Below, piece after piece: positions 10,055-20,406 of a DNA stretch of 64,000 bases. Each line of letters opens with the position of its first letter. Within the stretch, counting starts at the first letter, position 1. The notes under the pieces are model-generated. The model made no database searches. It was not told the DNA's origin and worked only from the letters and a program-made list of their open reading frames with translations. This DNA comes from Sphingobacteriaceae bacterium (GTDB lineage: Bacteria > Bacteroidota > Bacteroidia > B-17B0 > Aurantibacillaceae), in contig JADJLA010000018.1 of the NCBI GenBank assembly GCA_016705695.1, positions 1 to 64,000 on the forward strand, in the 5' to 3' direction. The position numbers were made by a program, and so were the translations under genes.

Positions 10055-10094
10055 GTTTAGGAAACGCTCGTTCTATCCATTGAACTACGGGGCC
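10055..10094 (-). tRNA. tRNA-Arg(CCU), 5' half only, cut by island
   Basis: Reading the minus strand from 10094: acceptor GGCCCCG, TA, D-stem GTTC, loop AATGGATA, D-stem GAAC, G26, anticodon-stem strand AGCGT, loop TTCCTAA with anticodon CCT, then A39 and C40. After that the sequence should complete ACGCT but reads ACCTT, and no variable loop, T-arm or acceptor 3' strand follows. The tRNA thus stops just past its anticodon loop, where the element begins. Anticodon loops are a known integration sublocation for tyrosine recombinases. The 3' half must lie at the other end of the element, outside or unrecognised in this window. Confidence 0.75.
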
Positions 10095-10225
10095 AGGAAA
10101 GAGCTTACAAAAATAAGAAATTATACTGATTTTGCCTTCTTTTATAGATTCTTAGAATAAGAAGGAGATTATATTGTAAATCCCTGATTTGATCTTTATA
10201 TTTATATACTAATCAAATAAATCCT

Positions 10226-11824
10226 ATGGGAAAATTCCTTTTTAAATCGTTTATAATTTGTGTGGGCATTGTGGTGCTTGGCTATTTTTGGTATTGGGTA
10301 TTGTTTTCACTTGCGCTTGTTATTCCTATCACGATTTTAGGTGTGATGGATCTTACCCAAACTAAACATTCTATTAAACATAATTTTCCTGTGATAGGCC
10401 GAATGCGCTGGTGGGCCGAATGGATGCGACCTAAAGTATATCAATATTTTATTGAAAGCGATACCGACGGCGCTCCCTTTAATCGTTTGAGTAGAAATGT
10501 AATCTACCAACGTGCAAAAAAAGTAAATGACACAACGCCCTTTGGAACTCAATTAAATGTTTACGAAACAGGATACGAATGGTTAAATCATTCTATTGCT
10601 CCTTTGCCGCACAGTAAAGTTGATCATCATCCAAAAGTTACAGTTGGCGGACCTGATTGCAAACAAAAATATAATGCCAGTATTTTTAATATAAGCGCCA
10701 TGAGTTATGGTAGCTTAAGTAAGAATGCTATCATGGCATTAAATGGCGGTGCAAAAATTGGCGGTTTTGCACATAATACAGGCGAAGGCGGTTTGAGTCC
10801 TTACCATTTAGAGCCGGGAGGCGATGTTATATGGCAAATTGGAACCGGATATTTTGGTTGCAGAAATACCGACGGCACTTTTAATTACGATGCTTTTGGA
10901 GAGCGCGCAAAATTGCCCAACGTAAAAATGATCGAGATAAAATTGAGTCAAGGTGCAAAACCCGGACATGGTGGTATTTTACCAGCCGCAAAAGTTACCG
11001 ATGAAATCGCAAAGATCCGTTTAGTTGAAAAAGGAAAAGATGTTCTATCACCTCCTTATCATACTGCATTTGGCAACCCCTTAGAACTTGTTGGTTTTAT
11101 AAAAAGATTACGTGAGTTAAGTGATGGCAAGCCTATTGGTTTTAAATTATGCATTGGACAAAAGAGTCAGTTCATTAGTATTTGTAAAGCCATGGTAAGA
11201 CAAAATGTGTTTGCTGATTTTATAACTGTAGATGGCGGTGAAGGCGGAACAGGTGCTGCACCTTTAGAATTTAGCAATTCGGTAGGTATGCCTTTGCGTG
11301 ATGCTTTAGCTTTTGTGTATGATACTCTCAATGGATATGGAATAAAAAAACACATTAAAATAATTGCTTCCGGAAAAGTTCATACCGGATTTGATCTTGT
11401 AAAGAATATCTCTTTAGGTGCCGATATGTGTAATGGCGCACGCGCCATGATGTTATCATTAGGTTGTATTCAAGCCTTAGAATGTAATACGAATACTTGC
11501 CCTACCGGCGTAGCAACGCAAAACCCAAAATTATATAAGGGGTTAGATGTGAATGATAAAAAAGTTCGTGTAGCAAATTATCAAGCAGAAACTATAAAGG
11601 CGGCTGTTGAATTAATGGCAGCGGCAGGATTATCACATACCGATAAATTACATCGTTCGCATATTTACCGCAGAGTAAGCGCTAATCAAATACAAACTTA
11701 CGCCGAAATGTATCCTTATCTTTTAAAAGGAAGTTTATTGGAAGCTCCATATCCACAAGGTTGGGAGCTTGAGGTAATGCAAAGTAATGAAGAAACATTT
11801 GATAGTGCATTGAATTACGCTTAA
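10226..11824 (+). CDS. FMN-binding glutamate synthase family protein
   Basis: A 532-residue flavoprotein related to the synthase domain of glutamate synthase large subunit. Two N-terminal hydrophobic segments (residues about 5-40) should anchor it in the membrane. The FMN barrel follows, with SMSYGSLSKNAIMALNGGA, TGEGGLSPYH, SQGAKPGHGGILPAAKV and ITVDGGEGGTGAAP. A [3Fe-4S] motif C-x5-C-x4-C is present in CIQALECNTNTC. The amidotransferase and C-terminal domains of true GltB are absent, so glutamine is probably not its substrate; the real reaction of this membrane-linked family is not established. A single gene, closed by the terminator at 11868. An upstream TATATTTA may be its -7 element. Confidence 0.9.
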   Translation: MGKFLFKSFIICVGIVVLGYFWYWVLFSLALVIPITILGVMDLTQTKHSIKHNFPVIGRMRWWAEWMRPKVYQYFIESDTDGAPFNRLSRNVIYQRAKKVNDTTPFGTQLNVYETGYEWLNHSIAPLPHSKVDHHPKVTVGGPDCKQKYNASIFNISAMSYGSLSKNAIMALNGGAKIGGFAHNTGEGGLSPYHLEPGGDVIWQIGTGYFGCRNTDGTFNYDAFGERAKLPNVKMIEIKLSQGAKPGHGGILPAAKVTDEIAKIRLVEKGKDVLSPPYHTAFGNPLELVGFIKRLRELSDGKPIGFKLCIGQKSQFISICKAMVRQNVFADFITVDGGEGGTGAAPLEFSNSVGMPLRDALAFVYDTLNGYGIKKHIKIIASGKVHTGFDLVKNISLGADMCNGARAMMLSLGCIQALECNTNTCPTGVATQNPKLYKGLDVNDKKVRVANYQAETIKAAVELMAAAGLSHTDKLHRSHIYRRVSANQIQTYAEMYPYLLKGSLLEAPYPQGWELEVMQSNEETFDSALNYA

Positions 11825-11867
11825 GTGATCTTACGAACGCAAAGATTCCTTCACGCAGAAAAACAAA

Positions 11868-11897
11868 AAAGCCTTCCTTTATTTAAGGAAGGCTTTT
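11868..11897. terminator. Bidirectional hairpin terminator
   Basis: AGCCTTCCTTT and AAGGAAGGCTT form a 9-10 bp stem around a short AT loop, with A-run and T-run flanks, between two convergent genes. Confidence 0.85.
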
Positions 11898-11919
11898 TGC
11901 TAATAGGTTTCATCTTATT

Positions 11920-14900
11920 CTAATAATCTTCTTTCAGTACAACCACATAACCAGTCTTCTGACGTTTCTTGTTATCGTAGGTTGTGTAGTTGATGATGTA
12001 CAAGTACGAATCATTCTTCACAAGCTCTCCTTTGAACTCTCCATCCCATCCTGCTTTCTGATCGTTGGAGTTAAATATCTTTTGATTCCATCTGTTGTAG
12101 ATACTCATCTCAAATTTAATAATGCCTTCTCCATAAACTAAGAATACATCGTTAAGTCCGTCGTAGTTTGGTGTAAATGAATTTGGAATGAAAATAGGAT
12201 AATCATTGGTTACCTCTATCCACACATCATCAATAGTTGTACAACCAAATTCATTTGTGGTTGTAGCATAATAAACTCCGCTGCGGGTTGCAGTTATTTG
12301 TGAGTTAGGACAAACTTTACAAATGATATTATCTCCAAAGGTCCATGTGATCGTTCCGGTTCCTTTTGCATTTAAGAACATTTGCTCATCGGAGTTATAG
12401 GTCATGTCTGGCCCCGCGTTAACGGTTGGCTGAGGATTAACTTGTACCATCGTAGTTGCTGTTTGCGGACAGTTACCCATATCCGAAACAATTACCGTAT
12501 ACACCGTGGTTACTTTTGGTGAAGCATAGGGTGTACGTGTATTTGGATTGCTCAACCCTTCGTATGGAACCCATTGATATGTGTTGCTTCCTTCCGCTTC
12601 CAGCTTAGTACTTTGTCCCTCACACACACCGCTATTCCAACTTGCTTGCGCTGTAATGGTTGGAACAACCTCTACCAAGATCTCTTTAGTAAATGGACAA
12701 GCAGCCGGACCTGATGAATTAAAGCCGGTGATCGTATAGTTCATATTAGCCGTTGGAGTAACCACCATTGATGTTGTATTTGTAGTTGTGTTACTTGCTA
12801 AGATAGTTGAGTCAGATGTTGGATGCCAAACATAACCTTGGCAACCTGATACAATGATCATAGAACTTTGGCCTTTACATATTTTTTTGTTGGTGGTCAT
12901 CAAGTTCAATATAGGACGAGGTGATACACCTATGGATAATGTTACTGAAGTTGTACAAATACCATTTGTTCCCACAATTGTATAAGTGATATTACTCATA
13001 GGAGTGGCAACAACTAAATTTCCACTGCCTGTGTTCAATCCTGTTGTTGGCATCCAGGTGTATGACGTAGCTCCATTACCAATAAGATTTACTTTATCCC
13101 CAACACATATCATCGTTTTTGAAGCCACCGCTTGCAGATCCGGTAATGGAATAACTGATACTTGACGAACTGCGATAGATGTACACGTTGCTGCTTCCCC
13201 AACTACTACATAGTTCATGGTTACAGTTGGGTTAACGATCACAAAGTTTCCGTTGAGTGTATTGATACTCACTGCCGGGCTCCAAGTATAATTGTTAGCG
13301 CCAAATGCCGTTAAGCCTATTGGAGAGCCCGCGCAAATGGTTGGTGTTACCGGCGCAATTACTATGACAGGATTTGCAACTACCGTTACTGTTGCAGTTT
13401 CTGTAGGGCTTTGACAATTAATGCTTGAACCTATCACACTATATACTGCTGTGTTGTTTGGATTAGCCATTACTGTGCTTCCTGTGGTTGAGCTTAAATT
13501 TGTTGGTGGTGACCATTGATAGGTTTGAGCGCCGCTAGCTGTTAGCATTACACTCTTGCCCTGACAAACACTCATGGATGTTACTGCTATAATTGGGTTT
13601 GGTGCTGCTATGACACTAAAGCTTGCAATGTTTGTGCAAGTTCCTACCGTGCCAATTACTGTTCCTGTTCCTATTGGAATATTTGGTACAGCTGTTACAA
13701 TAACATTTGGTCCTGTACTTGTATTGTTTCCAATGCCGTTAAAGCCGATCCAGTTATATGATGTACCACCACTTGCAGTTACATTTATGAAGTTGGCAGA
13801 ACCATTGTAGTTGTTCATACACATCGTTGGACTATTTAATGCAATAGTGATGATCGGAAGTGGAACAACGGTTACAGTTTGTAATGTTACATGCGTACAA
13901 GTTGCTGCCTCTCCAATTAATTGATACGTTGTTGTTACCGTTGGATTTACTGTTACGTTGGCTCCTGTGGTAGCTGTGATCGCTATGTTTGGACTCCACG
14001 TATAATTTGTAGCGCCACTTCCGGTTAAATTAATTGCGTCTCCAAAACAAATAGTTGGTGTGGCCGGTGCAATACTCACTGTTGGATTATTTACCACTAT
14101 GGCAGTTGCATTTTGTGTTTGACCTTGGCAACCTACACTGCTTCCTATCACACTATATACTGTGGTTACTGTTGGACTTGCAATTACTACCGGGCCATTA
14201 GCCGTATTTAATGTAGAACTCGGTGTCCATGTATACGTTTGCGCATTGGCCGCTGTTAAGCTTACGCTCGTGCCTGCACACATGCTGCCGCTCGTGGTGG
14301 AAATGATTGGATTATCAATAACACTTAATGTAAATGTTGCAGAGTTTGTACATGTTCCTACTGATCCTATCACAGTTCCACTCGGAGTGTTATTTCCGTT
14401 AGAAGTACCAATAATCATTGATCCGTTAAGTGTGTTTGTGGTTAAACCAATAATTGGTCCCCACGTATAACTTGCAGCGCCATTTGCTGTTAATGAAACC
14501 GTATTTGGTGAACCGTTGAAGTTATTCATACAAAGCGTTGGACTGCTCGGTACAATAGTGATTGTTGGAAGCGGTAAAACACTTACAGTGATATTTGCTA
14601 CATGTGTACACGTTGCTGCTTCTCCAATAACAGAATACGTAGTTGTTACCAATGGATTCGCCGTTGTGTTTGGTCCTAGTGTTGTCGTTAAAGCAATGTT
14701 CGGTGTCCATGTATAATTAGTAGCGCCACTCGCAGTAAGATTAATGGATTGATTCAAACAAATTACTGCAGGGTTTGGTAAAATAGTTACAGTTGGATTT
14801 GGCACAACAATCGCGGTTGCATTTTGTGCTTGACTATTACATCCCACGCTACTTCCAATAATACTATACACCGTCGTAACCGCAGGACTTGCAATTACAC

Positions 14901-17900
14901 TTGGTCCGTTTGATGTATTTAAGGTTGCGCTTGGTGTCCATGTATACGTTGTTGCATTTGCCGCTGTTAAGTTCACACTTGTTCCTACGCACATACTGCC
15001 GCTTGTTGTAGAAATAGTTGGATTTGGAACTACAGTAATTGTATACACCGCTTGGTTAGTACATGTTCCTGCTGTTCCTAAAACTGTCATCGTTGCAACA
15101 ATTGGAACTGAAGTTACCGGAGGGTTTATCACTAATGGATTACTACTTAAACTTGGACTTCCTGAGAATCCTGCAGGCAATGTCCACACATAAGTTCCCG
15201 CGCCACTCGCTGTTAATGTTGTGGTGTTTGGTGAACCGTTAAAGTTTTGTGAACATAAGGTGTTTGTTCCAATAACTGAAACTGTTGGTAAACCAATTAC
15301 AGATACTTGAACTGTTGCTAAATTTGTACAGGTTGCTTGCGATCCAATAATAGAATACGTTGTTGTTATTGTTGGGCTCGCTGTTGTGTTTGGACCTAAG
15401 GTTGTTGTTAAAGCAATGTTTGGCGACCAAGTATAAGTAGTAGCTCCACCAGCCGTTAAATTGATAGAACTATTCAAGCAAATTAATGCAGGGTTTGGTA
15501 AAATAGTTACAGTTGGATTTGGAACAACACTCGCTGTTGCATTTTGTGTTTGACTATTACATCCTAAACTTCCGCCGATCACACTGTAAACAGTAGTTAC
15601 AGCAGGGTTAGCAATGACACTCGGTCCGTTTGGCGTATTTAATGTTGCACTCGGTGTCCACGTATATGTTGTTGCATTGCTCGCTGTTAATGTTACTTGT
15701 GTTCCCGCGCACATACTTCCACTTGTTACTGCAATAGTTGGATTTGGAACTACAGTGATCTGGATAACTGCTTGGCTTGTACAAGAACCCGCTGTTCCCA
15801 AAACCGTCATCGTTGCAACAATTGGAACAGAAGTTACAGGAGGTGTAATTACAAGTGGATTACTATTTAAACTTGGACTTCCTGAGAATCCTGCAGGCAA
15901 TGTCCATACATATGTTGCCGCGCCACTTGCAGTAAAAGTGGTTGTATTTGGTGAGCCGTTAAAGTTCTGTGAACATAAAGTGTTTGTTCCTGCAATACTT
16001 ACTGTTGGTAAACCAATTACTGAAACTTGTATGGTAGCTAAATTTGTACACGTTGCCTGTGATCCAATAATACTATATGTAGTTGTTACTGTTGGGCTCG
16101 CTGTTGTGTTTGCCGTATTAGTTGTTGTTAAAGCAGTGCTTGGGCTCCATGTATAATTAGTGGCGCCTATCGCCGTTAAATTGATCGAGCTTCCTAAACA
16201 AATTAATGCAGGATTTGGATTGATCGTTACGGTTGGATTTGGTACAACACTTGCTGTTGCGTTTTGTGATTGACTATTACAACCAACGCTACTTCCAATT
16301 ATTGTGTACACAGTTGTTACAGCCGGATTAGCAATAACACTTGGTCCATTTGGTGTGTTTAAAGTTGCGCTCGGGCTCCATGTATACGTTGTAGCATTGC
16401 TCGCCGTTAATGTTACTTGTGTTCCAGCGCACATACTACCACTTGTTACTGCAATAGTTGGATTTGGAACTACTGTGATCTGAATAACTGCTTGGCTTGT
16501 GCAAGAACCGGCTGTTCCTAAAACTGTCATCGTTGCAACAATTGGAACTGATGTTACAGGAGGAGTTATCACTAACGGATTACTACTTAAACTTGGACTT
16601 CCTGAAAAACCTCCGGGCAATGTCCATACATAAGTTGCCGCGCCGCTTGCTGTAAGTGTTGTTGTATTTGGTGAACCATTAAAGTTCTGTGAACATAACG
16701 TATTTGTTCCCGCGATGCTCACCGTTGGTAAACCAATTACTGAAACTTGTATAGTTGCTAAGTTGGTACACGTTGCTTGTGATCCAATAATCGAATATGT
16801 TGTTGTTATAGTTGGGCTTGCTGTTGTGTTTGGACCTAACGTTGTTGTTAATGCAATGTTTGGACTCCATGTATAGTTTGTTGCTCCACTTGCAGTTAAG
16901 TTAATCGAACTATTCAAACATATCAATACTGGGTTTGGATTAATAGTTACTGTTGGATTTGGTACAACTGTTACAGTTGATGTTTGTGTTTGACTCTTAC
17001 ATCCTCCGTTATTTGATCCTATAACACTATAAACAGTAGTTGCTGCAGGGTTTGCAATTACAACAGGTCCGGTTGGTGTATTTAAAGTTGCGCTTGGTGT
17101 CCATGTATAAGTGGTTGCGTTATTTGCCGTTAATGTTACTTGTGTTCCAGCGCACATACTGCCACTTGTTGCAGTGATCGTTGGATTTGGATAAACGGTT
17201 ACCTGATAAACTGCTTGGCTTGTACAACTTCCTGCTGTTGCCAAAACTGTCATGGTTGCAACTAGTGATGTTGATGTTACCGGTGGATTTAAGGTGATAG
17301 GATTACTGCTTAAATTTGGTAATGCAGAAAAACCGGGAGGCAATGTCCACACATATGAACCACCACCACTTGCTGTGAGTGTTGTTGTGTTAATTGAAGC
17401 ATTAAAGTTCTGAGAACATAAGGTGTTTGTTCCAACAATATTTGCAGTTGGATTTGAAACTACCGAAACATTTGCCACTGCACTATTTGTGCAACCTTGC
17501 GCACTAGTTACAACAACAGTATAATTTCCGTTATGAGTTACTTGCGCGTTTGCAAAACTTGGATTCTGAACAGGTGAATTAAAAGCACTCGGTCCTGTCC
17601 AGGCAAAAGCTGTTCCCGTTATTGCAGTTAATGTAAATGTTGAGCCCACACAAGTAGTTGCACCTGTTACAGCAACAACCGGAAGTGGATTTATTACAAC
17701 TGTTACAACAGATGTATTTGTGCAACCTGCAGCATTGGTTACGTTAACAGTATAATTTCCTGCATTCACTAAAGAAGCTGTAGCAATGGTAGGATTTTGC
17801 GCATTACTTGTAAATGCATTTGGTCCACTCCATGTATAAGAACTGGCAGCTGGATTTGCAAAGAGATTAATTTGTTTATTCAAACATATTGGCGAGTTAC

Positions 17901-19989
17901 TTGTAGCTGTAGGTGTTGGTTTAGAATTCACTACAACGTTAACTGTTCCTGTACTTTTACATCCACCTGCGGCTGTTACAGTAACAACATAGGGACCTGC
18001 CATATTTGTTGTGCTATTCGCAATGGTAGGGTTTTGTAAGTTACTTGTAAATGCTAACGGACCAGTCCATGTATAACTTGCAGCAGCAGTTACTGTAAGA
18101 TTTATTGCAGAGCCCGCACAATAAGGGCCGGGATTACCAACACTAATAGTTGGCGTTGGGTTTACAATAACATTTACTACCGCTTGTGATGTACAGCCAA
18201 GTGCGCTCGTTACTTTAACTGTGTAGTTTCCGGCACTTAGTGTAGATGCGTTAGTTATTGTTGGATTTTGCAAGTTGCTTGTAAAAGCATTTGGCCCTGT
18301 CCAAGTATAACTTGTTGCGGCGTTCACAGTTAATGCAATACTGCCTCCTGTACAAACAGGACTGTTACTTCCGGGTAAAGGGGTTAAAGTTGGATTGATA
18401 GTTATAGTTGAAGTTGCACTTGATGTGCATCCTAAAGCTGACGTTGCTTGAACAGTGTAAACTGTAGTAGTGGCCGGAGTAAATGTAACCGAAGATCCTA
18501 CAACGTTTGGAGGTAGCCATGTATAGGTACTTGCTCCACCTGCATTTAAGGTAGCTCCTAAACCAGGGCAAACAGAAGGACTGTTGACCGTGATAGTTGG
18601 TAAAGGATTTATGACAACATTAGTAATCGCTTGAGTAGTACATCCACCCGGAGCGGTTATCTTCAAAGTATAGTTTCCTGCTGCAGCTGCCGTAACGTTA
18701 TTTATGAAAGGATTTTGCAAATTACTAGTAAATGCGTTTGGTCCTGTCCAAGTATAACTTGTAGAAGCATTAGAAGTTAAGTTGAGTGTTCCTCCAACGC
18801 AAATTGGGCTATTACTTCCTGGAGTTGCTGTTGGATTTGGCGCTACTGTAATGGTTACGGTTTTAAAACCTAAACAACCAATAGCTGAAGTTCCATACAC
18901 GGTATAAACCGAAGTTGCCGCAGGCGTGAAAGAAGCTGAAGACCCTATGATATTACCAGGTTGCCATGTATAAGATGAAGCACCGGCTGCAGTTAATGTT
19001 GCTCCTTTTCCTGCACAAACTGTTGCTGAGTTAGCAGTGATGGTTGGTGATGGTTGAACAACAACTTGAACAGTTCCCCCAATACTTGTACTGCCTATAC
19101 ATCCTCCCAATGTTGCGTTCGCTGTATAAACTCCAGTTGCCGGTGGACAAACTGTAACTTGCGATCCAGTTGCAATAGGTCCTGAAGGGCCAACCCAATT
19201 GATGGTAAATGTTGGTATACCATTTGGTGTCCATCTCCAACCTTCGTTATTTGCAACCCACGCCGTTGAATTTCTTCCCGGAACAGGTATACCAATTGTT
19301 CCTGCGAGATTGTGAATTCCTTGCACTGCAGTACCACCCGCCCAAGCTAAACAAGCTTGCTTACTCGTAATATGATTTTCAATAATGTTTGTTGTTTCAT
19401 ATATGATAATCTGAAATCTTCCTGTGGTTGTAGTACACGAAAACATAGGAACATCGTACCATGTAACAACAAGAGCTCTGCAAGGCGCTACCCCTATGGT
19501 TCTATAAGAGATGTAAGGACCTATTCCAATTCCCGGGTGCCAATCTTGCCATGGACCCATGATACAATTAAGAGGAACATTCAGTGCCGCGCTAGGAATT
19601 GCTGCCGATGTAAATGCATTTGTTTGACCTGCCGTAAAACCAATCCAACCATTAGAGCCAATGTAAAACTGATTATATGTGTTTCCAAAAAAACAAAAAT
19701 TAAAACCAATGGGATATGGTCCACCTTGCGAGTCATCACTAAGTACAATGGTTGTTGCGCCAACGGTTGGTTGCGGTGCAAAAGCAATACTTCCAACGCT
19801 ATAAGTTGTGGTTTCCTTTATTGGTAAAACACTCGCAGTTAAAACTGCACAATTACCTTGGCAAATTGTTGTGCTTGGTCCGGTTCCGATTTGCGCGTTT
19901 ACGCTTGGGCAAATGATGGCCTGTGAAAAAAGTACAGTGTTAAGTCCAAGTAAACTTACTGCTAACAAAAAAATAATTCTTCTACTCAT
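11920..19989 (-). CDS. Giant T9SS-secreted repeat protein, CHU_C tail
   Basis: A secreted surface protein of 2,689 residues. The start at 19989 is preferred over one 27 codons earlier because MSRRIIFLLAVSLLGLNTVL begins a clean signal peptide ending at LFSQ. An N-terminal beta domain follows (FNFCFFGNTYNQFYIGSNGW and GRFQIIIYE, about residues 60-250). Then come about 25-30 Ig/PKD-like modules of 75-90 residues, each with a Cys near the start, (N/T)LTA and YTW, typical of Bacteroidota adhesin-like proteins. The C-terminal 90 residues (FIPNSFTPNYDGLNDVF, then YNRWNQKIFNS and GWDGEFKGE) are the gliding-motility-associated CHU_C domain, a T9SS type B sorting signal. The likely role is adhesion or matrix. 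The middle is a near-identical 720-bp tandem array. It stands alone with its own terminator. Confidence 0.92.
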   Translation of the reverse strand: MSRRIIFLLAVSLLGLNTVLFSQAIICPSVNAQIGTGPSTTICQGNCAVLTASVLPIKETTTYSVGSIAFAPQPTVGATTIVLSDDSQGGPYPIGFNFCFFGNTYNQFYIGSNGWIGFTAGQTNAFTSAAIPSAALNVPLNCIMGPWQDWHPGIGIGPYISYRTIGVAPCRALVVTWYDVPMFSCTTTTGRFQIIIYETTNIIENHITSKQACLAWAGGTAVQGIHNLAGTIGIPVPGRNSTAWVANNEGWRWTPNGIPTFTINWVGPSGPIATGSQVTVCPPATGVYTANATLGGCIGSTSIGGTVQVVVQPSPTITANSATVCAGKGATLTAAGASSYTWQPGNIIGSSASFTPAATSVYTVYGTSAIGCLGFKTVTITVAPNPTATPGSNSPICVGGTLNLTSNASTSYTWTGPNAFTSNLQNPFINNVTAAAAGNYTLKITAPGGCTTQAITNVVINPLPTITVNSPSVCPGLGATLNAGGASTYTWLPPNVVGSSVTFTPATTTVYTVQATSALGCTSSATSTITINPTLTPLPGSNSPVCTGGSIALTVNAATSYTWTGPNAFTSNLQNPTITNASTLSAGNYTVKVTSALGCTSQAVVNVIVNPTPTISVGNPGPYCAGSAINLTVTAAASYTWTGPLAFTSNLQNPTIANSTTNMAGPYVVTVTAAGGCKSTGTVNVVVNSKPTPTATSNSPICLNKQINLFANPAASSYTWSGPNAFTSNAQNPTIATASLVNAGNYTVNVTNAAGCTNTSVVTVVINPLPVVAVTGATTCVGSTFTLTAITGTAFAWTGPSAFNSPVQNPSFANAQVTHNGNYTVVVTSAQGCTNSAVANVSVVSNPTANIVGTNTLCSQNFNASINTTTLTASGGGSYVWTLPPGFSALPNLSSNPITLNPPVTSTSLVATMTVLATAGSCTSQAVYQVTVYPNPTITATSGSMCAGTQVTLTANNATTYTWTPSATLNTPTGPVVIANPAATTVYSVIGSNNGGCKSQTQTSTVTVVPNPTVTINPNPVLICLNSSINLTASGATNYTWSPNIALTTTLGPNTTASPTITTTYSIIGSQATCTNLATIQVSVIGLPTVSIAGTNTLCSQNFNGSPNTTTLTASGAATYVWTLPGGFSGSPSLSSNPLVITPPVTSVPIVATMTVLGTAGSCTSQAVIQITVVPNPTIAVTSGSMCAGTQVTLTASNATTYTWSPSATLNTPNGPSVIANPAVTTVYTIIGSSVGCNSQSQNATASVVPNPTVTINPNPALICLGSSINLTAIGATNYTWSPSTALTTTNTANTTASPTVTTTYSIIGSQATCTNLATIQVSVIGLPTVSIAGTNTLCSQNFNGSPNTTTFTASGAATYVWTLPAGFSGSPSLNSNPLVITPPVTSVPIVATMTVLGTAGSCTSQAVIQITVVPNPTIAVTSGSMCAGTQVTLTASNATTYTWTPSATLNTPNGPSVIANPAVTTVYSVIGGSLGCNSQTQNATASVVPNPTVTILPNPALICLNSSINLTAGGATTYTWSPNIALTTTLGPNTTASPTITTTYSIIGSQATCTNLATVQVSVIGLPTVSVIGTNTLCSQNFNGSPNTTTLTASGAGTYVWTLPAGFSGSPSLSSNPLVINPPVTSVPIVATMTVLGTAGTCTNQAVYTITVVPNPTISTTSGSMCVGTSVNLTAANATTYTWTPSATLNTSNGPSVIASPAVTTVYSIIGSSVGCNSQAQNATAIVVPNPTVTILPNPAVICLNQSINLTASGATNYTWTPNIALTTTLGPNTTANPLVTTTYSVIGEAATCTHVANITVSVLPLPTITIVPSSPTLCMNNFNGSPNTVSLTANGAASYTWGPIIGLTTNTLNGSMIIGTSNGNNTPSGTVIGSVGTCTNSATFTLSVIDNPIISTTSGSMCAGTSVSLTAANAQTYTWTPSSTLNTANGPVVIASPTVTTVYSVIGSSVGCQGQTQNATAIVVNNPTVSIAPATPTICFGDAINLTGSGATNYTWSPNIAITATTGANVTVNPTVTTTYQLIGEAATCTHVTLQTVTVVPLPIITIALNSPTMCMNNYNGSANFINVTASGGTSYNWIGFNGIGNNTSTGPNVIVTAVPNIPIGTGTVIGTVGTCTNIASFSVIAAPNPIIAVTSMSVCQGKSVMLTASGAQTYQWSPPTNLSSTTGSTVMANPNNTAVYSVIGSSINCQSPTETATVTVVANPVIVIAPVTPTICAGSPIGLTAFGANNYTWSPAVSINTLNGNFVIVNPTVTMNYVVVGEAATCTSIAVRQVSVIPLPDLQAVASKTMICVGDKVNLIGNGATSYTWMPTTGLNTGSGNLVVATPMSNITYTIVGTNGICTTSVTLSIGVSPRPILNLMTTNKKICKGQSSMIIVSGCQGYVWHPTSDSTILASNTTTNTTSMVVTPTANMNYTITGFNSSGPAACPFTKEILVEVVPTITAQASWNSGVCEGQSTKLEAEGSNTYQWVPYEGLSNPNTRTPYASPKVTTVYTVIVSDMGNCPQTATTMVQVNPQPTVNAGPDMTYNSDEQMFLNAKGTGTITWTFGDNIICKVCPNSQITATRSGVYYATTTNEFGCTTIDDVWIEVTNDYPIFIPNSFTPNYDGLNDVFLVYGEGIIKFEMSIYNRWNQKIFNSNDQKAGWDGEFKGELVKNDSYLYIINYTTYDNKKRQKTGYVVVLKEDY
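13796..17430 (-). repeat. 720-bp tandem super-repeat inside the giant gene
   Basis: The coding equivalent of C-(S/M)-x-N-(F/Y)-N-G-S recurs at 13796, 14516, 15236, 15959, 16679 and 17402, steps of 720, 720, 723, 720 and 723. Each period encodes three Ig-like modules: one starting PNPTVTI-NPNP-ICLNSS, one with TNTLCSQNFNGSPNTTT, and one with SGSMCAGTQVTLTASN. The copies between 15.2 and 17.4 kb are closest to identical; the outer ones are more diverged. Expect copy-number change and assembly collapse here. Confidence 0.85.
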
Positions 19990-20406
19990 AACAACTAAAA
20001 ATACGATGATTCTAATGGGGTGCTTACTTCTATAAATATAACAAAAAGACCTTGCGAAGACCGTGACCAAGGTCTCCAGTTATCAAGTATAGCGGGCGTT
20101 TCAGGGCTATTGGAACTTTAATTACCGTGTGTTTTTTGACCTCTACTAAGTATTAATATTCATTCGCTAATTCATAGGTTCATTTCACCACTTTTACCTT
20201 CTTTAGTGGGTCTTATTATAAATAGACAATTTGATGTTTTTCATAGACGATCGCCGATTTTTTAATGACCTAATTGATTTAGAAAAAATCACTTTCCACA
20301 GGCTATCAACACTTTTTGTTTAGTATTTAGATTTTTAATCGAAATTGCGCTTTTTCTGACTTTTTTCGAAAACCCTTAGTTTGTACTTTTATTAAAAAAC
20401 AAATAC
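19990..20406. other. Intergenic region between divergent genes
   Basis: The 5' region of the giant gene (minus) and of nth (plus). An 8-bp inverted repeat AGACCTTG/CAAGGTCT sits at 20047-20054 and 20068-20075. A likely -7 element for nth, TTAGTTTG, is at 20376-20383, with TTTC 19 bases upstream in the -33 position. A possible -7 for the giant gene is TATATTTA on the minus strand near 20030. No further gene is seen. Confidence 0.45.

Noticed and set aside
13100..17600. CRISPR or other short-repeat array
   Set aside because: The period is 720 bp, the repeats are coding and in frame, and there are no short direct repeats with unique spacers.
13574..19827. Several open frames on the plus strand and other minus frames of up to 180 codons across the giant gene
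   Set aside because: They arise because the repeated Thr/Val/Asn codons of the giant gene keep other frames open at the same phase in each repeat. None has a known motif.
20047..20075. A terminator at the AGACCTTG/CAAGGTCT repeat
   Set aside because: No T run follows in either direction and it lies upstream of both divergent genes.
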